Source: Oegoconia quadripuncta
Lineage: Eukaryota > Arthropoda > Insecta > Lepidoptera > Autostichidae
DNA: 64,000 nt
Reading direction: 5' to 3'
Assembly: GCA_949316235.1 (NCBI GenBank)
Contig: OX438757.1
Coordinates: forward strand, 15,308,657-15,372,656
Shown here: positions 57,901 to 64,000 of the stretch, piece after piece
Position numbering within the stretch: the first letter of the stretch is position 1
How the letters are laid out: the number at the start of each line of letters is the position of its first letter
Position numbers and translations under genes: made by a program
Notes under the pieces: generated by a model
Database searches by the model: none
The model's input: only the letters and a program-made list of their open reading frames with translations
Told to the model about the DNA's origin: nothing

Positions 57901-58163
57901 TCACCGTATCTATAGATAGGTTAAAGCCAGCTTACGTTTTGGTAGAAAATGACTTTGAGTACCAAATACCCTTAGACGATGACAATGATAAGACCTACGT
58001 GTATCCACAAACTACACCAGGAAATATATCTATTCATACTCCTATGGAACCGCCAGCACAGCGCCAAGCAAATCTAGCACTGCCTAATAACTCCGATGGC
58101 AACAGAACTAGATCTGGTAGATGCGTACGCTTTCCCTCGTACTATCAAGCTGGATTTTCGTGA
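54948..58163 (+). CDS. pol: Element B Pol (protease, RT, RNase H, integrase)
   Basis: Open from after TAA 54945-54947 to a stop at 58161-58163. The first in-frame codon past the gag stop is GTG (54978), not a credible start in an animal, so it is expressed as Gag-Pol. Residues numbered from 54978: DTG 29-31, RT LDL with D267, R270, YIDD 327-330, RNase H D480/E521/D546, integrase zinc site H669-C706 and D735/D793/E829, GPY module after 951. R270 agrees with the usual basic residue at this RT position in Ty3/Gypsy proteins, whereas element A has W. Confidence 0.94.
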   Translation, partial: ASGKRSRESLVANGSKSHNNTSRRIFVTDLPTKIKFLIDTGADVSVYPRNLIHETRQKSSYELVAANNSPIATYGSIALTLNLGLRRDFSWIFIVADVSRPIIGMDFLAHYNLLVDAYKQRLLDGITQLTAKGQVAECEPTAIKTIGSTPPYHTLLLNYPEITRPDGIVKKSKHNTRHYIVVTPGPPVAQRPRRLAPDRLIAAKKEFDAMLKLGICRPSQSPWASPLHMVPKKGDEWRPCGDYRALNARTEPDQYPVRHIQDFAQTLSGKTIFSTLDLVRAFNQIPVAGEDIPKTAITTPFGLFEFNFMTFGLRNAAQTFQRFMDEVLRGLEFCYCYIDDILVTSASESEHLKHLEIVFKRLSEYGVVINPTKCVFGKPEVEFLGYLVSAEGTRPLPCKVEAIRAYPLPDTAKKLRQFLGMLNFYRRFIPNAAAHQASLNNLLQGNVKGKTPIQWTACTIKDFDTSKESLAQAALLAHPHSGAELAIFSDASNCTIGAALQQRVNGEWQPIAFFSKKLTDAEQNYSAYDRELHAIYAAVKYFRHYVEGRKFTIYTDHKPIVYAFNKKDKQCTPRQFRYLDLIGQFTTDIRHIQGTENVTADLLSRIETIDGAINWAALATSQKADEKLKSLIDNNNTSLQLKLVTLPHLNEPIYCDVSTQSVRPYITEPFRKVAFNVVHQHAHSGANATTKQVSKRFVWPSMKTDCKLWTKTCMDCQRSKVTRHVVTQPGSFAPPSSRFEHIHLDIVVMPISEGYRYCLTCVDRFTRWPEAIPIENQEAETVARAFFTCWIARFGTPLRVTTDQGRQFESHLFKHLNSLTGTKHFRTTAYHPAANGMVERFHRQLKSAIKCHNNIRWTRILPTVLMGIRAAWKEDLQATAAEMVYGENIRLPGEFLVPKSNDSRLEAAPDFIKELRQQFQSLQPTSGTNHGDKQTFIFKDLATTTHVFVRNDATKRPLQHPYEGPYRIISRSEKNFILDIRGRNVTVSIDRLKPAYVLVENDFEYQIPLDDDNDKTYVYPQTTPGNISIHTPMEPPAQRQANLALPNNSDGNRTRSGRCVRFPSYYQAGFS
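54954..54960 (+). promoter_or_regulatory. -1 ribosomal frameshift site, element B
   Basis: GGGAAAC, in frame as G-GGA-AAC at Gag residues 292-293. It lies between the pol-frame stop (54945) and the gag stop (54976), so it is placed exactly where a -1 shift must occur. Confidence 0.85.
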
Positions 58164-58175
58164 TCGAAATCACTG

Positions 58176-58187
58176 GTAGGGGGGTGC
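58176..58187 (+). other. Element B polypurine tract
   Basis: GGTAGGGGGGTGC-type purine run directly before the 3' LTR. Confidence 0.8.
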
Positions 58188-58766
58188 TGTGGTGACTGCG
58201 TCACACAATATTGTATAATTGATAAGTGTTATATATAGTATAAGAAACTAGTTATAGGATTAAGTGCTTAGATATAACGTAGTATATTGTAATTTACTTT
58301 ATCTAGTACATAGCATACCTACTTTAATTAGTTTAAGGGAATTCTTTTCCTACACTATTAATTTTTATGATTTCATTGGGGAGACACCAAATGTTTGTGT
58401 AATATTAATTTTATGATTTTATTGGGGAGGCACCAAATGTTTGTATAATGGCTGATTTTGCGACAACCATTTTTGTGTGCCGACAAGTTTGTCTTTATGG
58501 TTATTATCCTTCCGGAGCCCAGCTTTGTCGGGCGAGACTATTCTCACGCCTTCAGCGTGGGCAATCCCAGATGGTAGAGTTTGGTGTTTTTGAGAAAGCA
58601 TTCTCCTCTACACAGTAACTCTACGTCTGCCGCCGGTACAACACGTTTTCCTTTTCCGTCTGAGCTTAGCTCCGGAAGCAATATCATCTTAGCGTTAACT
58701 TTATGGAGTCAGATGTAATAGCATCATAATAAATATAATTACGCACACATCACCAACCACCCCACA
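58188..58766 (+). repeat. Element B 3' LTR
   Basis: 579 bp, apparently identical to the 5' LTR. AATAAA at 58728-58733. Confidence 0.95.
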
Positions 58767-58934
58767 ATCTATATCAGGTAGAATGTGTGAAAATCCCACA
58801 AGATCCACATTCTCATGTCCGCACTGTCCAAACAATTCAATTCGGAAGATAAGCACGGATGGGATAAGCTGATATTATCCATGTCTTACAGTGCTAAGGC
58901 AAACTTTGAGGGTTCTTAGAAAGTTGGCTTTACT

Positions 58935-59060
58935 CTTTGTGGCGAATGCGACTATTCGCTATTCGTTTTCGATTAGCCAAGTTAAGCAATGTCTGGCGCG
59001 GTAACTCCTTGGATTTTTGACCGACAAACAAAAAGACAGACGAACAAGAAAGTGATCCTA
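58935..59060 (+). mobile_element. Family D-related fragment with longest 5S rRNA-like match, copy 4
   Basis: 58971-59024 follows 5S rRNA over about 54 bases: CGATTAGCCAAGTTAAGCA, TGTCTGGCGCGGTAACTCC, TTGGATTTTTGACCG, against CGATCACCGAAGTTAAGCA, GCGTCGGGCGCGGTCAGTAC, TTGGATGGGTGACCG. The preceding TTCGTTTTCGATTAGC matches copy 1 at 5150. The copy ends soon after. Confidence 0.6.
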
Positions 59061-59576
59061 TAAGGGCTCTTCTTATCTTTTCTTTTGTTGTTTTCATTAG
59101 GGTTAGGTTGGGAACACCAAGTGAGCAAGAAATTCGATATCAATAATAGTAAGAAATTTATTTTTTAGTTAAGTCTACTTAAAATTGAATAAAGAACATT
59201 CCATTGTGCGATTGGTATGCATCTGTAGTCGTACACAATTGGTAGGTATCGCACTCGATTTGAAATTGGAATTGTTTTTCATCGTCTTATTGCCAAAAAA
59301 AATATAAATAAATAAATACAGTCAACGCAGAGTTTTTCATTTTGTTAAAAATCAGTCACCTACAAAATGATCACTTCAAATTGGGAATTGATATACAATC
59401 TTTTTACGTCTTTTTGGCTGCAATCCAGCTAGGGATGTCGCATGCAAATTTCATATTTCCAGCAATTTATAATATGCTTTGAACTTTAAAGTCAGTGATT
59501 GAAGGTGTATAGATTAAAAAACAAAATTATACAAAAGGTAAGTATGACTAAGCTTAGGTACGTGTAACTTACTTAC
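59061..59576. other. Non-coding, no gene recognised
   Basis: No element or exon seen. Confidence 0.4.
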
Positions 59577-59861
59577 GTGCTTAAGTGAAGATGAGGTCGA
59601 AGGTGGAAGCATACTGACCCGGAAACCCCAACACATTTGGGGGACTGGCTATTTTATCTCTGACAACCGGAACACAACAATGCTATTAACATTGCTGCTT
59701 GGCGGCAAATGTAGATAAGATGGTGGTAGCCAGGCGGACATTTAAAATGCCCTTCCACCAACTAAACCGAGTACTTATACACGTACCCCGCTGGGGATCG
59801 AACCCGCGACCTCCGAAACGTAAGCCCAATGTTATTTACATTGAGCCACGGAAGCGGTTGA
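59577..59861 (-). mobile_element. Family B SINE, 3'-truncated
   Basis: Minus-strand head with GGGTTCGATCCCC and GCTTCCGTGGCTCAATG, body as in 52452-52785; the last part of the tail is missing. Confidence 0.75.
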
Positions 59862-61490
59862 ATGCTTCAAAAACATCGAAGTTATTTAGATGATTTTTTG
59901 AAAAAGGGCTTAAAATTTTTAATATAAAAAAACCGCACACAAATCAGACCACGCATAACTGAGATATGTCCGAACAAAGACTACACACACACATACACAC
60001 GACGTGATAAAGTGAATATTCTGGCGTCACGTGTTCCTGGAATCCTCATACGCTGAGATTTCTTTACCTAGGATTATAACTTATATCCAAAAAACTGTGC
60101 ATAAATAATGCCACCGAAATATACAGTTCCCATAAATAGTTCTTCAAGAACACCCATACTTATAGATGTTTTTGTAAAGCAGTCTCTGCGTATGATGAAT
60201 GAGGATTGCAGACACGTGACGCTGGATTGCTCACTGAAAGTATTGAATATCTCTTTAACTGACGGAAAGGTTCGGGAAGGTCCAAAATCCGACAACCTCG
60301 CATCCTAAATCCTGCACAACACCGACCACGGAACAATGGAAACAATCCCCAAATCACACACAACTCTTTACTAAACAACAAAATCCGCATAATAATCTGC
60401 AAAATTTTCAGCTACAACAAACAGACTCGGATTCCTTCATTACAGCGAACAATGCCTACAGACGGCTACATACAAATAACTTCAGGCGTCCAATTTAAAT
60501 AACAGGCTCGCAAAGCTGAAAAACAACCGTAACCGAAGTTGGGAATAAATTAGCAACCCCCTTCAACACCCTTCAGACCCCCCTTACCCCAATGTGTACA
60601 TTGTGCAAAATATTATTTGCCTTGCCAGACAATAATAGGATCTATTGCCACGCCCTGACATGTTAGCTTTAGACGACTCCGCCCAACGACATCCTTCACC
60701 TCATTGGCTGGTTATGTTGTACCTCTCTGTTTGTTGTGGGTTTTGTCTCAGTCGCTCTTGTAGCTTATCCCTCAACGCCCGAGGGGTAAATGTTTTGGTA
60801 GCCAGCATATACGGGGTTTTCTAGAGCCCCGTCCGTATTGTCAACGCGTTTCAGAGATATTTTTTACGCAAGTTTTATTTGAAGACGTCTACCTCAATGG
60901 AGTGCTAGAATTCGCTTTATGAGATTTTTTGAATAGCGACGTCAAGTCCTTTACCTTGGTATTAAAGGATCCCTTATACATATCACTGTAAACAGTTGCC
61001 TTTTCTCCTTTTGTCGAAGCTTTTATACATTTTTGTTACTTTTCTCGTACAATCCTCTTTTTATATTGCTTTCAAATTTCGACATACCTATTTCAGGTAC
61101 TTATTCTGTTAGATACAAATTCGTTTCTAATAAAAATTGTGTTTATAGTAAAAACAATCAAAAAGCTTTGTTTGATACTAAACATCTGGATTGCTTGTAT
61201 TGCTAGGTGTACTAAAATTATGTAGATATTTATGAAACCAACATACTCACACAGCAGATCTAATAACCTAGATACCTATAAAATTACTTTACCTTACCCT
61301 TTGTACTTACCACCACAACTCTTAATCTTAAGTAATAGAAAATACTTAATACGAAGACTATAAAATATCAGCCATCTATAATACAAATAAAACAAGATTG
61401 CAAAACCTAACCAAATGTAAAAAAAAGTAAATCCTTTCCAACAAACTCAGAATAAATACCGCAACAAAGTGGAATCGATGAGCACGAAGC
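59862..61490. other. FoxD distal upstream region, no gene recognised
   Basis: Overlapping frames on both strands at 60074-60402 show no domain. The rest is AT-rich. It may hold FoxD enhancers, but nothing is recognisable by eye. Confidence 0.4.
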
Positions 61491-61721
61491 GGTCTAATAA
61501 TTATTAGTCAACGGCCTGAAATTCATGCACAAAGCTCCGGCCCGCAGTAATAATAACGACAATTGTTGTGTTTACTGGAACGTAAACGCGCCTCGGGGCG
61601 GGGGCGACCCCCTACATGGGGCGGAGCCCATCGGGGCAGAGCCTCCATCAGCAAGGGACTAGGCCGCAGTCCGCGCCGCGCCACGCGCCAGAACGCACCT
61701 ACTGACATGTGACCGAACAGT
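61491..61721 (+). promoter_or_regulatory. FoxD proximal promoter / 5' UTR
   Basis: Contains a 14-bp palindrome CTAATAATTATTAG (61494-61507, homeodomain-type half-sites), ACAATTGT (61559-61566), a canonical forkhead site TGTTTAC (61569-61575), GTAAAC on the other orientation (61582-61587) and GGGGCGGGGGC (61595-61605, GC-box). From about 61590 the region is CpG-rich. A start-stop uORF ATGTGA lies at 61707-61712. The transcription start is not visible. Confidence 0.5.
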
Positions 61722-62618
61722 ATGGAAGATTGTGATCTTGCCCAATACCGCGACATGATTATCGAAGGTGATCTCCCTTTGGACTTGCGACCGCCGCCGC
61801 GTCTCTACATTCCTCACTACTTGAGGGACGACAGGGAAGAGTATCCACAGGACGATACGTACGTTTCCGTTGACGAGGATACTCCTGATGCACCGCCGCC
61901 TTCCAGCGATTCGGAAAGGTATGACGCGTCCAGCCCTAGTGATACTAAATCATCATCGCCGAAAAAACCGAAGCAGAAGTCCTCCTCTCAACTCATCAAA
62001 CCTCCATACTCCTATATTGCTTTAATAACAATGGCCATCTTACAATCTCCACACAAGAAGTTAACGTTGAGTGGTATATGTGAATTCATCATGACACGAT
62101 TCCCTTACTACCGTGAGAAGTTTCCAGCCTGGCAGAACTCCATAAGGCACAATCTCAGTCTGAACGACTGTTTCATAAAAATCCCTAGGGAACCTGGCAA
62201 TCCTGGGAAGGGGAACTATTGGACGTTGGATCCTTTAGCTGAGGATATGTTTGATAATGGAAGTTTTTTGAGGCGTCGAAAAAGATACAAGCGACCAGCT
62301 CCGTCCTTGCAGCATGCTCATGCTGTTGTCGCCATGCTGGCGAGAGAAGCTTACGCTCCTCTTTTACCTTTACCGTGCTACTTACCACCTTCTCCATTGC
62401 TATCACTGCCACGTCCACCTCCAGCAACTTTGAGACCTGTACCGTTGCCTCCAAGAGTTGCAGAAACAACGGAGCCGCGGAGTAAAAGGTCGCGAAATGG
62501 ATTTTCCATTGAATCGATAATTGGGTCACAGGAGTCTCCAATGGTTACGGAGCCGAGAAAAAGTGCGTTCTCGCCTCTACATCAGGGGAGTGTACCACCA
62601 GACGACTGGGCCAGATGA
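61722..62618 (+). CDS. FoxD: Forkhead box protein D (FoxD / fd59A-like)
   Basis: 298 residues in one exon. The acidic, Ser-rich N-terminus (1-92) is followed by the forkhead DNA-binding domain (about 93-190): [18 protein letters not shown], recognition helix [19 protein letters not shown] and wing residues up to [10 protein letters not shown]. The [15 protein letters not shown] and [17 protein letters not shown] signatures are those of class FoxD. A Pro-rich linker precedes FSIESIIG (261-268), an eh1-like motif that in FoxD proteins binds the Groucho co-repressor. It is a nuclear transcription factor, probably for neural or mesodermal patterning. The start is supported by an in-frame TGA 12 bases upstream. 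Confidence 0.95.
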   Translation: MEDCDLAQYRDMIIEGDLPLDLRPPPRLYIPHYLRDDREEYPQDDTYVSVDEDTPDAPPPSSDSERYDASSPSDTKSSSPKKPKQKSSSQLIKPPYSYIALITMAILQSPHKKLTLSGICEFIMTRFPYYREKFPAWQNSIRHNLSLNDCFIKIPREPGNPGKGNYWTLDPLAEDMFDNGSFLRRRKRYKRPAPSLQHAHAVVAMLAREAYAPLLPLPCYLPPSPLLSLPRPPPATLRPVPLPPRVAETTEPRSKRSRNGFSIESIIGSQESPMVTEPRKSAFSPLHQGSVPPDDWAR

Positions 62619-63770
62619 ATGTATCTAAGCGGGTGCGTTTCCATTCCTAATTCGTTCTGAAACGTCCCGACGGACAAATTAGTTTATAGTGCAGTTCTCG
62701 ATGGTGTTCAATGACAGTATTTTTGAATAAATCGTTACTTGTTACAAGGACCTAAACGGGGAAAACTTTATTGACAAGATGTGTTTCTTAATTTTAACGA
62801 AGACGATTGTTTGTGTAAATCAAGCCAATTAAATGTTTTTTTTTTTAATTAACATGCCAAAGCAAATAGTTGTGTATTAATTGAGTCATAGTAAATGATT
62901 ACGGCGTATATGTTAATTTTTATTATTTAAGAATTGTAAAAATAAACTAAGAATTTCGTCCGTAATGTATAAGTTAAAAATATTGTGCCAAAAGTTATTT
63001 TTGTGGCAACTTTTTAGTGAAACAGGATTATAATACGACAAAATTTATAATAACTGATAGCTATCTTTCTTGGGTCCATTCCAAATGTTTTTTTTATTCA
63101 ATAAGTAAATATTTACACCTAATTTAAATTTGAACAACCGTTTCATTAAAGAGTTGCAATAACACATAAATAAAATCTATCTAGTCATTCCTTGTACAAA
63201 GTAGTTCAAATTACAATGCTAAATTAGTTGTAAATATTAGATTATTTTGTAAACTATAATATTGTAAGTACGTGTAGGTATGCAATATTCGACTTAAGTC
63301 GCCAATGTATTAAAATTTAATGTTGTACCAATTGTAGTATATTTTTGTGTAACAATAACTTATTTTTAAGGTATGAATATAAATTATTATGACACACATT
63401 AAGGTATTCATTTTAACTTTAGTCATCTGACAGAGGTGAATTTTCAAACCATCTACAAGCAGTCCGCCGTCGGCCGACATTCTGCCTAATACTGTGAGAA
63501 TGTGTATAATAATTAGTTTCTTTTTCATCAAAACTTAATACAATTTAGGTGTATTTATTTAAATGAATATAAAATAATAATTTGTGTCTAAAAAAATTTT
63601 TGGGCTACTATTGAAGTCAAACTATGTGTATGAATAATATTTATTTAAAAGCTTACAAAGTAATCAAATTACAGATACTTTATTTAAACAATTTACAAGG
63701 AGTTTATTGTCTAAAAGTCTACAAATATTATAAAAAACTACAATTACCTAATTAACTAAATTAAACTATT
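62619..63770 (+). other. FoxD 3' UTR and downstream region
   Basis: AT-rich. Candidate poly(A) signals AATAAA at 62726-62731 and 62941-62946. The minus frame at 63310-63531 has no domain. Confidence 0.5.
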
Positions 63771-63776
63771 TGCAAA

Positions 63777-64000
63777 TAAGAAATAAATTACCAATGTCAG
63801 GGAGAATGAAATATTTAAATTTCTTATCAAATAGGTTTTTATACCTCATTTTAATAGGTAATAAAAACCGCCGGAGGTTTTTTTATTAAAAAATAATTCA
63901 ACGTTTAGCTTCTTAAATAAAGCTTTTATGATTTATATAAGAAATAAATTACCAATTTTAGGGAAAATGAAATATTTAAATTTATGAAATAGGTTTTTAT
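63777..64000 (+). repeat. Direct repeat pair at window end
   Basis: 63777-63842 and 63938-64000 share TAAGAAATAAATTACCAAT, GAAATATTTAAATTT and AAATAGGTTTTTAT. The second unit reaches the window edge, so the array may continue. Confidence 0.65.

Larger units (their letters stand above)
53378..58766 (+). mobile_element. Ty3/Gypsy LTR retrotransposon B, CsRn1-like, complete
   Basis: 5389 bp, the same length as element A and nearly identical in inverted orientation. ATCT target duplication at 53374-53377 and 58767-58770. LTR 579 bp each, tRNA-Trp-type primer site, gag, -1 frameshift site, pol, polypurine tract. All catalytic motifs are intact, so it could be active. It sits between the LPP 5' flank and FoxD. 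Confidence 0.95.

Noticed and set aside
54978..58163. Pol as an independent 1061-residue protein starting at 54978 (and 15382 in A)
   Set aside because: The codon there is GTG, not ATG, and the frame stays open 10 codons upstream through a canonical frameshift heptamer. Expression as Gag-Pol is more likely.
11594..58766. Inversion of the 17-53 kb segment by recombination between elements A and B
   Set aside because: Each element keeps its own matching 4-bp target duplication.
53378..58766. An endogenous retrovirus with env
   Set aside because: After pol only the polypurine tract and LTR follow; there is no space for an envelope frame.
58971..59024. A functional 5S rRNA gene
   Set aside because: Only an internal part is present with many substitutions, and three related loci continue into a common SINE body.
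61523..61756. 77-codon minus-strand ORF over the FoxD promoter
   Set aside because: Caused by high GC and lack of stops; it overlaps the FoxD start on the other strand and has no domain.
62185..62541. 118-codon minus-strand ORF inside FoxD
   Set aside because: Shadow of the FoxD coding frame; no motif of its own.

Overview
The window looks like nuclear DNA of a lepidopteran insect. This is an inference from AT-rich intergenic sequence, many short interspersed repeats of types common in moths and butterflies, remnants of non-LTR retrotransposons with (ATG)n or AATAAA-type tails, and two insect-type host genes. No bacterial, viral or CRISPR-like organisation is present.

Host genes. (1) A phospholipid phosphatase (PAP2/LPP, wunen-like) gene lies on the minus strand. 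Exon 1 (46290-46401) and exon 2 (17272-17423) are separated by an intron of about 28.9 kb. Splice phases match and the joined frame makes a clean first membrane segment followed by the family's extracellular motif. Catalytic exons were not found and probably lie left of position 1. A possible further exon is at 10365-10574. (2) A single-exon FoxD-type forkhead gene lies on the plus strand at 61722-62618, with a complete DNA-binding domain, a C-terminal eh1-like motif, a GC-rich 5' flank and a start-stop uORF.

Mobile DNA fills most of the rest. Two almost identical 5389-bp Ty3/Gypsy elements lie in inverted orientation: A, minus, 11594-16982, and B, plus, 53378-58766. Each has 579-bp LTRs, its own 4-bp target duplication, a tRNA-Trp-type primer site, a Gag with a C-X2-H-X9-C-X3-C knuckle, and a pol frame reached through a canonical -1 frameshift heptamer. 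These features fit the CsRn1 clade. An intact Tc1/mariner-superfamily transposon with 268-bp, nearly identical terminal inverted repeats sits at 20219-22337, inside the large LPP intron.

Small repeats. Three groups of tRNA-headed SINEs (called A, B and C here) recur along the window, often nested. A fourth family (D) carries a head resembling 5S rRNA; this is the most unusual element seen. Family E is a short GC-start repeat with no ORF. Family F and two single-copy elements (46776-47090 and 49357-49540) are MITE-like or fold-back elements. Fragments of RTE-like and Jockey/CR1-like LINEs explain most of the medium-size ORFs.

Layout: 1-11.6 kb, downstream part of the LPP locus with repeats; 11.6-17 kb, LTR element A just downstream of LPP exon 2; 17.4-46.3 kb, giant intron with the mariner, LINE debris and SINE clusters; 46.3-53.4 kb, LPP 5' flank with MITEs, SINEs and LINE debris; 53.4-58.8 kb, LTR element B; 58.8-64 kb, FoxD and its flanks. 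All similarity calls are by eye; no database search was possible.
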